The notes beneath the pieces were generated by a model. That model had not been told where the DNA came from. It worked only from the letters and a program-made list of their open reading frames with translations, and did no database searches. DNA of 64,000 nt from Bifidobacterium erythrocebi (GTDB taxonomy: Bacteria > Actinomycetota > Actinomycetes > Actinomycetales > Bifidobacteriaceae), in assembly GCF_012932675.1 (NCBI RefSeq), contig NZ_JAAIIF010000003.1, positions 33,122 to 97,121 on the forward strand, in the 5' to 3' direction. Within the stretch, counting starts at the first letter, position 1. Each line of letters begins with the position of its first letter. Made by a program: the position numbers and the translations under genes. Shown piece by piece: positions 8,552-17,778 of the stretch.

Positions 8552-10201
8552 TCAGCGACCGAACAGTCCGGCGACGCCACCGCCAAGATTCGGCGGCAGA
8601 TCGGGCATGCCGTCTTCGCCGGCCTCGCCCATCAGATCCTGCAAACCGGCAGGAAGCGCGGGGTTCTGCGGCTTCTTGGCGAACGCGGAACCGCCGTTGC
8701 CGGAGGACTTGCCGGCCAGCTTGTCGCGCAGCGCCTTCTCCTCGGCCTCGCGCTTCATTGGATTGCCGGACTTGGAACCCTTCTTGTTCTTCTTGCCCTT
8801 CTTGTTCTTCTTGCCCATGGACGGGCCACCGAAACCGGGCAGACCGCCGCCATTGTTGTTGGACACGCGCTTCATCATCTTCGCCGCCTGCTCGAAACGC
8901 TGCAGCAGCGCGTTCACCTGCGAGACGGTCACGCCGGAACCGAAGGCGATACGGCGACGACGGGAACCGTCGATGATGCTCGGATCGCGGCGCTCGGCCG
9001 GAGTCATCGAACGGATGATGGCCTCGGTACGGTCGACTTCCTTCTCATCGAACTGCTCAAGCTCCTTGCGATGGGCCGCCATGCCGGGGATCATGCCCAG
9101 CAGGTTCTTCATCGGCCCGAGCTTGCGCACCTGCTGCAGCTGGTCGAGGAAATCATCCAGACCGAAGGAACCCGCCGACAGCTTTTCGGCGGCCTTGCGG
9201 GCCTCCTCCTCATCGAACTGCTTCTGCGCCTGCTCGATGAGCGTCATGATGTCGCCCATGTCGAGGATGCGCGACGCCATACGGTCGGGGTGGAAGACCT
9301 CGAAGTCCTTCAGCCCCTCGCCGGTGGAGGCGAACAGAATCGGCTTGCCGGTCACGGACGCCACGGACAGCGCCGCACCGCCACGGGCATCGCCATCCAG
9401 CTTGGACAGCACCACGCCGGTGAAATCGACGCCCTCATCGAAGGCCTTGGCGGTCTGCACGGCATCCTGGCCGATCATCGCGTCGATGACGAACAGAATC
9501 TCATCCGGCTGCACGGCGTCGCGGATATCGCGGGCCTGCTTCATCAGCTCCTCGTCCACGCCGAGACGACCGGCGGTGTCGATGATCACCGTGTCGTACA
9601 GCTTCTGCTTGGCAAGCTCCACCGCGTCACGGGCGACCTTCACCGGGTCGCCGGTGGTCTGGCCCGGAACCATCACGTCCTCGCCGCCGTCGGACTGCAC
9701 GCCCTTCTCCGGCGCGTACACCGGCACGTCGGCGCGTTCGCCGACCACCTGCAGCTGCGTCACCGCGTTCGGACGCTGCAGATCAGCCGCGACCAGCAGC
9801 GGGGTATGGCCGGAATCCTTCAGCCAGTAGCCGAGTTTGCCGGCCAGTGTGGTCTTACCGGCACCCTGAAGACCCGCGAGCATGATGATCGTCGGCGGAT
9901 TCTTCGCGAAGTTCAACGGTCGATCCACACCTGCGCCCAGGACACTCGTCAACTCCTCGTTGACGATCTTGACGACCTGCTGCGCGGGGTTGAGCGACTG
10001 GGAGACCTCGGTGCCCAGTGCGCGCTCGCGGATGCGGGCGGTGAAGGAACGGACCACGTCGAGCGCCACATCGGCGTCGAGCAGTGCGCGGCGGATCTCG
10101 CGGATGGTGCCGTCGATATCGGCCTCGGAAAGCTTACCCTTGCTCTTCAGGTGCTTGAACGCGCCGGAGAGCTTGTCTGTCAAAGAACTAAATGCTGCCA
10201 T
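8552..10201 (-). CDS. ffh: signal recognition particle protein Ffh
   Basis: Ffh binds signal sequences and 4.5S RNA and hands ribosome-nascent-chain complexes to FtsY. The 549-aa product has the N domain, the G domain with P-loop GLQGAGKTT (about 110-118), VIIDTAGRLG, and a C-terminal methionine-rich M domain. The tail is Gly/Lys-rich (KKNKKGKKNKK-type) and longer than in E. coli Ffh (453 aa). The start at 10201 is chosen because MAAFSSLTDKL is the family start, with GGGA upstream. It belongs to the conserved ffh-rpsP-rimM-trmD neighbourhood. Confidence 0.96.
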   Translation of the reverse strand: MAAFSSLTDKLSGAFKHLKSKGKLSEADIDGTIREIRRALLDADVALDVVRSFTARIRERALGTEVSQSLNPAQQVVKIVNEELTSVLGAGVDRPLNFAKNPPTIIMLAGLQGAGKTTLAGKLGYWLKDSGHTPLLVAADLQRPNAVTQLQVVGERADVPVYAPEKGVQSDGGEDVMVPGQTTGDPVKVARDAVELAKQKLYDTVIIDTAGRLGVDEELMKQARDIRDAVQPDEILFVIDAMIGQDAVQTAKAFDEGVDFTGVVLSKLDGDARGGAALSVASVTGKPILFASTGEGLKDFEVFHPDRMASRILDMGDIMTLIEQAQKQFDEEEARKAAEKLSAGSFGLDDFLDQLQQVRKLGPMKNLLGMIPGMAAHRKELEQFDEKEVDRTEAIIRSMTPAERRDPSIIDGSRRRRIAFGSGVTVSQVNALLQRFEQAAKMMKRVSNNNGGGLPGFGGPSMGKKNKKGKKNKKGSKSGNPMKREAEEKALRDKLAGKSSGNGGSAFAKKPQNPALPAGLQDLMGEAGEDGMPDLPPNLGGGVAGLFGR

Positions 10202-10305
10202 AATGTTCCCAAGTCTAGCCGCCGCGCGGGAAATATCGGGGCATGGCACGTGCCGTCCGGCGGCTTGGCACGGTCCGTTGTGCGGTCGATTCGGACGAAA
10301 ACGAC

Positions 10306-10365
10306 GAAATGGCGGTCCGTTCGGTCGAAATCAGAGCGGAATTCGACCGAACGGACCACCATTTC
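10306..10365. repeat. 24-bp nearly perfect inverted repeat between cysS and ffh
   Basis: The left arm (10306-10329, starting GAAATGGCGGTCCG) and right arm (10342-10365) are complementary at 23 of 24 positions around a 12-nt loop. A degenerate partial copy of the left arm (GGTCCGTTGTGCGGTCGATTC region) precedes it at 10272-10300. It sits 31 bp after the cysS stop in the direction of transcription, so it may serve as a terminator, but the length and the extra partial copy look more like a repeated extragenic palindrome. Confidence 0.8.
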
Positions 10366-10396
10366 GGCAAAGTCCGTATGGGAGGCGGAAACTACA

Positions 10397-12043
10397 TCAC
10401 TTCAGCGACCAGGTGGAGCCCTGGGGGCCGTCCTCGATGGCGATGCCGGCCGCGTTCAGTGCGTCACGGATCGCGTCGGCCTTGGCGAAATCCTTGGCCT
10501 TGCGGGCCTCGGCACGCGCCGTAAGCTGCTCGGAGATCAGCGCGTCGAGCGCATCATGCTCGGCGGATTCCCCTTCGCCGGCCTCGCCGCCCGCGGCGCC
10601 GCCGTTCACCCACGGTTCCGCCAACGGATCCAAGCCCAGCGTATCGAGCATCGCGCGTACGGCGAGCAACACCTCGCGCACCTCGGCCTTGGCGGCATCG
10701 GAATCGGCACGATCGGCCAGCTTCGACAGCAGCGTGTTGCCGGAGCGAATGGCGGTGAAGATCGCGGCGGTCGCACCAGACACGTTGATGTCGTCGTTCA
10801 TCGCGGCGACGAAGTCGGCCGGCAGTGCGTCGGCGGAAACGGAAGCGACCTCGGCGCGGCCGGGCTGTTCGCCGATGGCGATGCCCGCACGCTCGATGAA
10901 GTTCGAGACGCGCTCATAGGCGGACTGTGCCTCGGCGAGCGTCTGATCGGACCATTCCAGCATCGAGCGGTACTGCACGCCGCCCAGCGCGTAGCGCACC
11001 ACCCAGGCGGAGTTGTTCGCCAGCACGGCCGGCACGGACAGGCCGTTGCCCAGCGACTTCGACATCTTCTCGCCCTTGGCGGTCACCCATGCCGAATGCA
11101 TCCAACGCGCGGCCGAATCGTAGCCGGCGGCGCGGGTCTGCGCCATCTCGTTCTCGTGGTGGGGGAATCGCAGATCAAGCCCGCCGCCGTGGATGTCGAA
11201 ACCGTCCTTCAGATAACGGTGGCTCATCGCGGAGCATTCGATATGCCAGCCCGGGCGGCCGATGCCGAACGGGGTGTTCCAGCGCGCGTCGAGCGGATCG
11301 GAATCCTTCGGCGCCTTCCACAGCGCGAAATCGCGCGGATCGTGCTTGTCGGGGGAGGCGTCGGCCGGATCGACGGGATTGTACTTGTCGTCACCCGCAT
11401 TGTCAACGGACGGTCCCATCGCGTCGGTCACCTTGGAGGCCTCGTCCTCGACAGCGGTCTGCTTCTGGTGCGTCAGCTCGCCGTAATGCGGCCAGGAGGC
11501 CACATCGAAGTACACGTTGCCGGTCGGCTTGCCGTTGTCGTCGCGCACCACGTAAGCGTGGCCGTTATCGATGATGCGCTGGATCATGTCGATCATGTCG
11601 CTCATATGGCCGGTGGCACGCGGCTCGACGGTGGGCGGCAGCACGCCCAGGTCGGCGTAGGCCTGGCTGAACTCGCGCTCGTAGTAGTATGCGCGGGCCC
11701 ACCACTGCTGGCCTGCGGCGGCGGCCTTGTCAAGAATCTTGTCGTCGATATCGGTCACGTTGCGTACGAAGGTGACCTGATAACCGAGCTTGAGGAACCA
11801 GCGGCGCACGATGTCGAACGCCACGGCGGCGCGGATATGGCCGATGTGCGGCGAGGACTGCACCGTCGCGCCACAGACATACATGCCCACTTCGCCTGGT
11901 TTGATCGGGGTGAACGTGCTTACGGCGTGCGAGGCCGTATCGTACAGCTTCAGTCCTGCGGCGGCCTTGGCCACTTGCGCCGAGACAAGCGTGCTCGGCA
12001 TGACGGAAGCGTTGAAATCCTGCGGTTCCTGAGTGTTTGCCAT
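10397..12043 (-). CDS. cysS: cysteinyl-tRNA synthetase
   Basis: This class I synthetase charges tRNA-Cys. The 548-aa product has the HIGH motif as HIGH at about 66-69, the zinc-ligand Cys in MYVCGATVQ (about 57), and KMSKS near residue 326. Full-length catalytic features and a C-terminal DALR-like/anticodon-binding region are present, so it is CysS rather than the mycothiol ligase MshC. The ATG at 12043 is preferred over a TTG three codons upstream; GGGA precedes it. The gene diverges from the amidotransferase gene with only 101 bp between starts. Confidence 0.94.
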   Translation of the reverse strand: MANTQEPQDFNASVMPSTLVSAQVAKAAAGLKLYDTASHAVSTFTPIKPGEVGMYVCGATVQSSPHIGHIRAAVAFDIVRRWFLKLGYQVTFVRNVTDIDDKILDKAAAAGQQWWARAYYYEREFSQAYADLGVLPPTVEPRATGHMSDMIDMIQRIIDNGHAYVVRDDNGKPTGNVYFDVASWPHYGELTHQKQTAVEDEASKVTDAMGPSVDNAGDDKYNPVDPADASPDKHDPRDFALWKAPKDSDPLDARWNTPFGIGRPGWHIECSAMSHRYLKDGFDIHGGGLDLRFPHHENEMAQTRAAGYDSAARWMHSAWVTAKGEKMSKSLGNGLSVPAVLANNSAWVVRYALGGVQYRSMLEWSDQTLAEAQSAYERVSNFIERAGIAIGEQPGRAEVASVSADALPADFVAAMNDDINVSGATAAIFTAIRSGNTLLSKLADRADSDAAKAEVREVLLAVRAMLDTLGLDPLAEPWVNGGAAGGEAGEGESAEHDALDALISEQLTARAEARKAKDFAKADAIRDALNAAGIAIEDGPQGSTWSLK

Positions 12044-12101
12044 AGTTCCCAAGACTAGGCATCAAACCAGACAAGGGGCGTGCGCGGCCGGCGCTCACAC
12101 A

Positions 12102-12138
12102 GCAAACGTTTGCCGTTTACGTAGGTCGTGCCACAATA
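12102..12138 (+). promoter_or_regulatory. promoter with overlapping palindrome before the amidotransferase gene
   Basis: TTGCCG (12110-12115), 17 bp, then ACAATA (12133-12138) fits a sigma-70-type promoter. The perfect palindrome GCAAACGTTTGC (12102-12113) overlaps the -35. A transcription start about 7 bp after the -10 would fall on or next to the ATG at 12145, so the mRNA could be leaderless. GCAAACGTTTGC resembles LacI/GalR-family operators; the cognate regulator is unknown. Confidence 0.5.
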
Positions 12139-12144
12139 GGGGAT

Positions 12145-12870
12145 ATGACAAAGCCGCAAGTGTTGATTTTGCAACATGTTCCGTGGGAGAAGCCAGGGCG
12201 CATCCTCGACAGTCTGGACGACATGGAACTGCCGTACCGGATCGTGAACGTCGCCAAGACGAAGAAGCCGGAACTGCCGAATTTCAACGAGGTCGCCGGC
12301 GTGGTGATCATGGGCGGCCCGATGGGGGCGCAGGATTTCGACGAATACCCGGGGCTGAAGGCCGAAGCCAAGCTGGCGCGTGCCGCGATCGCCGTGAACA
12401 AGCCGGTGCTGGGCGTGTGCCTGGGGCATCAGATCATCGCCACGGCGCTCGGCGCAAAGCTCAAATCCGGCAAGGAGCCGGAGATCGGGTTCGCCCCCAT
12501 CAAACGCACCGACAAGCACGACTACTTCTCCATGTGGGACAAAACCATCAACGTGCTGCACTGGCATAACGACGTGGTCACGCTGCCCGAAGGCGCACAG
12601 CCGCTCGCACGATCCGCCGTCACCAAGAACCAGGCGTTCCGCTTCGGTTCGGCGCTCGGTCTGCAATTCCATCTCGAAGTCACGCCGACCCTGCTGGAGG
12701 AATGGCTGGACGAGCCCAGCATGGTCAAGGATCTGAAAGCCGCGGGTGGTTCCAAATCCAAACTGCGCGAGGATTTCGCCGAATACAATCCGCGCCTGCA
12801 GCCGCTCGCCGACCAGGTGTTCTCCGGCTTCGCGGCCCGTTGCAACTCCTATGCCGCCACGCTGCGGTAG
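12145..12870 (+). CDS. class I glutamine amidotransferase (GMP synthase-like GATase domain protein)
   Basis: A 241-aa stand-alone GATase1 protein. The nucleophile Cys92 is in GVCLGHQ, and His176 and Glu178 complete the triad in GLQFHLEVT. MGGPMGAQD provides the oxyanion region typical of the GuaA-like YfeJ group. No synthetase domain is attached, so it either transfers ammonia to an unidentified partner or hydrolyses a gamma-glutamyl compound. The upstream promoter carries a palindrome and may give a leaderless transcript. The downstream neighbours are purine deaminases, a weak hint towards nucleotide or nitrogen metabolism. Confidence 0.85.
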   Translation: MTKPQVLILQHVPWEKPGRILDSLDDMELPYRIVNVAKTKKPELPNFNEVAGVVIMGGPMGAQDFDEYPGLKAEAKLARAAIAVNKPVLGVCLGHQIIATALGAKLKSGKEPEIGFAPIKRTDKHDYFSMWDKTINVLHWHNDVVTLPEGAQPLARSAVTKNQAFRFGSALGLQFHLEVTPTLLEEWLDEPSMVKDLKAAGGSKSKLREDFAEYNPRLQPLADQVFSGFAARCNSYAATLR

Positions 12871-12999
12871 CCGCATGGAATCAGTCGCATCGCGATAGCC
12901 GCAGTGCGACGGCTCTCAAGGTTTTCCCAAGAAGACGCCGTACGATCGGTGTCATCAAGGCCGCAACGGCACCGCCGCCCGTGTACAAGGAGGAACACC

Positions 13000-14034
13000 A
13001 TGGCCATCAGCACCCGTACTGCGCAAGCACTTCGTACCCTGCCCAAAACCGAACTCCACCTGCATATCGAAGGCACGCTGGAACCGGAACTCGCCCTGCG
13101 ACTGGCGGAACGCAACGGCGTCACCCTGCCGTTCGACGGACTCGACGATCTGCGCTCTCGCTACCATTTCGCCGACCTGCAATCCTTCCTCGACCTGTAC
13201 TACCAGCTCATGAGCGTGCTGCGCACCCGCGAGGACTTCGCCGACCTGATGTTCGCCTACCTCACGCACGCGCACGAGGACGGGGTGCGCCGCGCGGAGA
13301 TCTTCTTCGACCCGCAGGTGCACATGAACAACGGACTCGACTACAACCTCGTGCTCGACGGCCTGCAGGACGGCATCGCACGAGGTCGCGACGCATACGG
13401 CATCGACGCCGCGCTGATCCTCAGCGTCGTACGCGACCTGCCGGTCGAATCGGCGCAGGCACTGCTCGACGCTGCGGCACCCCGTGCCAGCGAACTGCTG
13501 GCAATCGGCCTGGACTCCGCGGAAGTCGGCTACCCGCCCGAACTGTTCGAACAGGTCTACGAGCGCGCGGCGGGCATGGGACTGCACCTCGTCGCCCACG
13601 CCGGCGAGGAGGGGCCGGCGGAATACATCCGGCAGGCGCTGGACGTGCTGCACGTCGAACGCATCGACCACGGCGTGCGCATCGTCGATGACCCCGCGCT
13701 CGTGCAACGCGTGGCGGCGGAAGGCATCGGACTCACCGTGTGCCCGCTGTCGAACCTGCGACTGCAAGTGGTCGACGACGTGGCCAACGTGCCGATCCGC
13801 CAACTGCTCGACGCCGGCGTGCGCGTCACCGTCAACTCCGACGACCCCGCGTATTTCGGTGGATACATCGCACGCAACTACACGGCGCTCGCCGAAACCG
13901 GGCTGCCGGTGACGGCGCTCGCCACTATCGCGGGCAATTCGATCGAGGCATGCTTCGCGCCGGAGGAGGGCAAGGCGGCGATGCGCGCCGAGCTGGAGCG
14001 GTGGAAGACGGAATACGCCGATCTGCTGGTATAG
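13000..14034 (+). CDS. adenine deaminase-type member of the adenosine deaminase family
   Basis: Hydrolytic deamination of adenine to hypoxanthine is the likely reaction; adenosine deaminase is the alternative. The 344-aa product has the metal ligands of the family: His20/His22 (ELHLHIEG), His200 with Glu203 (VAHAGEEGPAEYI), His224 (ERIDHGVRI) and Asp281/Asp282 (VNSDDPAYFGGY). The combination GLDSAEVGYPP, HAGEEGPAEYI and SDDPAYFGGY is characteristic of the bacterial/fungal adenine deaminase subgroup rather than classical Add. The start at 13000 has AAGGAGG five bases upstream; the longer frame from 12904 lacks homology. Guanine deaminase follows 136 bp downstream, which supports a purine-base salvage role. 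Confidence 0.85.
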   Translation: MAISTRTAQALRTLPKTELHLHIEGTLEPELALRLAERNGVTLPFDGLDDLRSRYHFADLQSFLDLYYQLMSVLRTREDFADLMFAYLTHAHEDGVRRAEIFFDPQVHMNNGLDYNLVLDGLQDGIARGRDAYGIDAALILSVVRDLPVESAQALLDAAAPRASELLAIGLDSAEVGYPPELFEQVYERAAGMGLHLVAHAGEEGPAEYIRQALDVLHVERIDHGVRIVDDPALVQRVAAEGIGLTVCPLSNLRLQVVDDVANVPIRQLLDAGVRVTVNSDDPAYFGGYIARNYTALAETGLPVTALATIAGNSIEACFAPEEGKAAMRAELERWKTEYADLLV

Positions 14035-14046
14035 TTTCCGCCGGTT

Positions 14047-14077
14047 TATGCCGGATATATGCAGGATTGCCGGCATA
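14047..14077. other. hairpin between the two purine deaminase genes
   Basis: TATGCCGG (14047-14054) and CCGGCATA (14070-14077) are perfectly complementary around a 15-nt loop. There is no T-run. It could lower read-through into the guanine deaminase gene or protect the upstream message. Confidence 0.45.
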
Positions 14078-14170
14078 ATGCGAATGCCGGAACAGGCGAA
14101 ACAGACGGAATACATGGCACGAACGCGCGGTATGCGTTTTACGCGGACAACGCGCGCAGAAGGGAAACAT

Positions 14171-15502
14171 ATGCATGTGAACGCACAGGCCGGGCGGCAC
14201 CCGGGCAATCGAATGCTGTACGTCGGCGACATCGCCTTCACATCCATGCCGGACCGGCTGGTCGGCATCAGGCGCGGCGTCGTCGCGGTGGAGAACGGCA
14301 TCGTTTCGGGATGTTACGAATCCATGGCCGATGTGCCGGCCGATTGGCAGGACGTGCCTAGAACCGACTTCGGCGACGCGCTGGTGATCCCGGGATTCAA
14401 CGACCTGCACATCCACGCCCCGCAATATCCGACCGCCGGGCTCGGCCTCGACAAGGAACTGCTTCCCTGGCTGGAGACCTACACGTTCCCCGCCGAGGCG
14501 CGATTCGCCAGCCCCGACTATGCGCGGATCTGGTACCGGCGCTTCATCCAGCGCATGTGGGAGGTGGGCACCCTGCGTTTCAGCGCGTTCGCGACCCTGC
14601 ACCGCGAAGCCACGCTGACGCTCGCCCGACTCGCGCAGGAATCGGGGCTCCGGCCGGTCCTCGGCAAGGTCAACATGGACCGCAACGGTTCCGAGGAACT
14701 GAGCGAAAGCACCGAGGAATCCCTGGACAACACCGTCGCCGTCATCGAAACGATGCGCAGCGAGACTCCTGATATCGGCTACATTGTCACGCCGCGTTTC
14801 GTGCCATCCACCACGCCCGAGCTCATGCGCGGACTCGCTGAAATCGCGCAACGGTATGATCTGCCGGTGCAATCGCATCTGTCGGAAAACCGCGGCGAGG
14901 TCGCATGGGTGCGTGAACTGCACCCCGAATGCGCATCGTACACGGACGTGTACGAACAGTACGGGCTGCTGCGGGACGGCAAAACGATCATGGCGCACTG
15001 CATCTACCTGGACGACGAGGAAATCGACACGTTGCGCCGCCATGACGTGACCGTGGCGCACTGCCCGCAATCCAACGCCAATCTGACCAGCGGCATCATG
15101 CCGGCGCGGCGCTACCTGGAGCAGGGGCTGCACGTCACCATCGCCAGCGACGTGGATGCCGGGCATGTGCCCGACATGAACCGCCACATCGCCGCCGCGG
15201 TTGCGGTATCGAAGCTGCGGCAGACTCAATACGCCGACGAGACTGCGCTGCGCCTGCCGGAAGCGTTCCATATGGCCACCAAGGAACCAGGCAGGTTCCT
15301 GGCCGCGGCTACGGGGCAGGCACCCGCAGGATCGTTCGAACCCGGCTACGCGTTCGACGCGCTGGTGGTGGAGCCGATGACCTCGCCATGGGAGCTAAGT
15401 GTTGCGGAACGGGTGGAGCAGTTCATCTACACGGGCACGCCGGCGAACATCAGCCACCGGTACGTGGCCGGGCATGAGATTCCCCGCCCCTTCGCCGAGT
15501 AG
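14171..15502 (+). CDS. guaD: guanine deaminase
   Basis: Converts guanine to xanthine and ammonia. The 443-aa amidohydrolase has HxH at 80/82 in the diagnostic PGFNDLHIHAPQYPTAG, HLSEN (His236, Glu239), AHCIYLDDEEI (His276) and ASDVDAG (Asp327). PGF-D-HIHAPQ and HLSEN are guanine-deaminase signatures. In most GuaD the last motif reads DVGAG or DVAGG; here it is DVDAG. The start at 14171 is preferred because AAGGGA precedes it; the 41 upstream codons lack homology. With the preceding adenine deaminase it would feed purine bases into hypoxanthine/xanthine salvage and release ammonia. Confidence 0.9.
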   Translation: MHVNAQAGRHPGNRMLYVGDIAFTSMPDRLVGIRRGVVAVENGIVSGCYESMADVPADWQDVPRTDFGDALVIPGFNDLHIHAPQYPTAGLGLDKELLPWLETYTFPAEARFASPDYARIWYRRFIQRMWEVGTLRFSAFATLHREATLTLARLAQESGLRPVLGKVNMDRNGSEELSESTEESLDNTVAVIETMRSETPDIGYIVTPRFVPSTTPELMRGLAEIAQRYDLPVQSHLSENRGEVAWVRELHPECASYTDVYEQYGLLRDGKTIMAHCIYLDDEEIDTLRRHDVTVAHCPQSNANLTSGIMPARRYLEQGLHVTIASDVDAGHVPDMNRHIAAAVAVSKLRQTQYADETALRLPEAFHMATKEPGRFLAAATGQAPAGSFEPGYAFDALVVEPMTSPWELSVAERVEQFIYTGTPANISHRYVAGHEIPRPFAE

Positions 15503-15520
15503 GCGCGAGATTTCGTAGTC

Positions 15521-15541
15521 GTCTGCGGGCCTGACGCAGAC
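15521..15541. terminator. short hairpin after guaD
   Basis: GTCTGCG and CGCAGAC form a perfect 7-bp stem over a 7-nt loop, 18 bp past the guaD stop. There is no T-run, so termination is uncertain. Confidence 0.4.
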
Positions 15542-15576
15542 AACGGTGTTCCGCCGGCGCGCTACATTGGTGCTTT

Positions 15577-17766
15577 ATGCCGACTTATGATTTGGGACTT
15601 GAACACGTATCGCTCGCCTTCGCCACCAAAACCATCTTCACCGATGTGACGCAGGGCGTCTTCGAAGGTGATCGCATCGGCATCGTCGGCAGGAACGGCG
15701 ATGGCAAATCCACGCTGCTGCATCTGTTCCGTGGCACGCAGAAACCCGATTCCGGGCGCGTGACCATGCGCGGCGGCCTGACCTTCGGCATGCTCGACCA
15801 ACGCGATCCGCTCGATGACGACGCCACCGTGCGCGAGGCCGCGCTCGAAGGTCGCGAGGACTACGAGTGGGCGGCCGAAACCAAATCGCGTGAAATTGTG
15901 GAGGCTTTGCTTGGCGGCATCAGCCTGGACGCGAAGATCGGCTCGCTGTCCGGCGGTCAGCGCCGTCGCGCCGATCTGGCGCGCCTGCTGCTCAAGGATT
16001 GGGACATCCTCGCGCTCGACGAGCCCACCAACCACTTGGACGTGGTAACCATCCACTGGCTCGCCGAACACCTTAAAAACCGTTGGAGCAAAGGGCAGGG
16101 CGCACTGCTGCTCGTCACCCACGACCGCTGGTTCCTCGATGAGGTGTGCGAGTCGATGTGGGAAGTGCACGATGGCAAGATCGAACCGTTCGAAGGCGGC
16201 TACTCCGCATACATGCTGCAGCGTGTGGAACGCGACCGCCAAGCCGACGTGCGCGAGACCAAGCGCCGCAACCTTGCCCGCAAGGAGCTTGCATGGCTGT
16301 CGCGTGGCGCTCGCGCCCGTTCCACCAAGCAGAAGTTCCATGTCAAGGCAGCGCGCGAGCTCATCGCCGACGTGCCGCCTATGCGCAATACGCTGGAATT
16401 GAAGCAGATGGCCACCTCCCGCTTGGGCAAGCAGGTGGTCGATCTGATCGATGTGACGCAGATCTTCGAGCACGCGCAGGGTGAGGCCGACATCGACCCC
16501 GATGTGGCGCAGATGGAGGATTCCGCCTCCCGCGTGGACGTGGTGCCGGCCATGTATGCCGAACCGCAGGTGCATGGGTCCGTTGAGGTGGCGGTCGATG
16601 ATCTGACCGATCCACGCCTAGTGGATGCCGGTGTCACCGAGGCGCGGCAGGCCGCCGCACAGGCCGCACAGGCCGAGGAACAGGCACAGGAATCGGGTGC
16701 TGACGCCGATGATTCCACGCCTGAGGTCACGTCCGCGGCGCAGAAGATCACCGTGACTGGCCGTAAGATTCTTGACGATGTGACCTGGCTGATCGGTCCC
16801 GGCGATCGTTTCGGCATCGTCGGCGCAAACGGTGCCGGCAAATCGACCCTGCTGAAGATTCTCGACGGTACGATCACTCCGACCGCAGGCCATGTGAACA
16901 TCGGCAAGACCGTGAAGTTCGCGGTGCTCTCGCAACGCCTCGACGAGCTGGAGAAGCTGGGCAAGTACAAGATCAAGGAAGTGTTGAGCCGCTACAAGCC
17001 AAGCTACATCGTGGACGGCAAGGAGACCACGCCGGGGCAGATGATGGAACGCCTCGGCTTCGAATCCGCGCAGCTCATGACGCCGATCAAGGACCTTTCT
17101 GGTGGACAGAAGCGCCGCATGCAGCTGCTGCTCATCCTGCTCGACGAACCGAACGTGCTCATCATGGACGAGCCCGGCAACGACCTTGACACCGACATGC
17201 TCGCCGTGATGGAGGATCTGCTCGACACCTGGCCGGGCACGCTGATTGTCGTCTCCCACGACCGCTACCTGCTCGAACGCGTCACCGACCAGCAGTTCGC
17301 GCTGATCGGCGGCAAGATCCGGCATCTGCCCGGCGGTGTGCAGGATTATCTCGATATGACCGAGGCCATCAAGAACGGTAAAGACCCGTTCGCGGACGAG
17401 AAGGCCGGTAAGAACGGCAAGGGACGGAAGAGTGGCGATGCCGGCGATGCCGCTGCGGCTGGTTCGGCTGGTTCCGCGGCTTCCTCAAGCGATGCTGAAT
17501 CGAATGTCAGCGACGCCGGTTCGGCCGAATCCACGCCGAAGCTCACCGGCAAGGCATTCCATGAGGCGTCCAAGCGCGTCGCCGCGATCGAACGCAAGCT
17601 GGGCAAGTTGGAGGAGCAGAAGGCCGATCTGGAAGCGCAGATGGCTGCGCATGACCCGAGCGATTACGAGGGGTTGAACAAGCTCAACGAGCAGCTGCAG
17701 ACCGTCACGGACGAGTCCGAATCCCTCGAAATGGAGTGGATGGAGCTCTCCGAACAGCTCGAGTAG
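15577..17766 (+). CDS. ABC-F family ATP-binding protein (Uup/EttA-like)
   Basis: A 729-aa soluble protein with two ABC domains and no membrane segment, which defines ABC-F translation factors and ribosome-protection proteins. Walker A motifs are GRNGDGKST (38-46) and GANGAGKST (416-424); signatures are LSGGQRRRADLARLL (about 124) and LSGGQKRRMQLLL. The linker between them is longer than usual (about residues 310-385) and Ala/Glu-rich. The C-terminus ends in a coiled coil (about 660-729), as in Uup. The second Walker B region reads VLIMDEPGNDLDTD, with Gly replacing the usual Thr of DEPTNHLD. No drug-resistance subtype can be assigned. Confidence 0.9.
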   Translation: MPTYDLGLEHVSLAFATKTIFTDVTQGVFEGDRIGIVGRNGDGKSTLLHLFRGTQKPDSGRVTMRGGLTFGMLDQRDPLDDDATVREAALEGREDYEWAAETKSREIVEALLGGISLDAKIGSLSGGQRRRADLARLLLKDWDILALDEPTNHLDVVTIHWLAEHLKNRWSKGQGALLLVTHDRWFLDEVCESMWEVHDGKIEPFEGGYSAYMLQRVERDRQADVRETKRRNLARKELAWLSRGARARSTKQKFHVKAARELIADVPPMRNTLELKQMATSRLGKQVVDLIDVTQIFEHAQGEADIDPDVAQMEDSASRVDVVPAMYAEPQVHGSVEVAVDDLTDPRLVDAGVTEARQAAAQAAQAEEQAQESGADADDSTPEVTSAAQKITVTGRKILDDVTWLIGPGDRFGIVGANGAGKSTLLKILDGTITPTAGHVNIGKTVKFAVLSQRLDELEKLGKYKIKEVLSRYKPSYIVDGKETTPGQMMERLGFESAQLMTPIKDLSGGQKRRMQLLLILLDEPNVLIMDEPGNDLDTDMLAVMEDLLDTWPGTLIVVSHDRYLLERVTDQQFALIGGKIRHLPGGVQDYLDMTEAIKNGKDPFADEKAGKNGKGRKSGDAGDAAAAGSAGSAASSSDAESNVSDAGSAESTPKLTGKAFHEASKRVAAIERKLGKLEEQKADLEAQMAAHDPSDYEGLNKLNEQLQTVTDESESLEMEWMELSEQLE

Positions 17767-17778
17767 CCCCATTCGAAC

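Noticed and set aside
10397..12043. Mycothiol ligase MshC in place of CysS
   Set aside because: The protein is full length with an anticodon-binding C-terminal part; MshC is shorter, and mycothiol is not expected in bifidobacteria.
8429..12058. Open frame of about 1200 codons on the plus strand opposite ffh and cysS
   Set aside because: It is antisense to two clearly conserved genes and its product is His/Arg/Gly-rich without any domain. Long antisense frames of this kind are expected in high-GC coding DNA.
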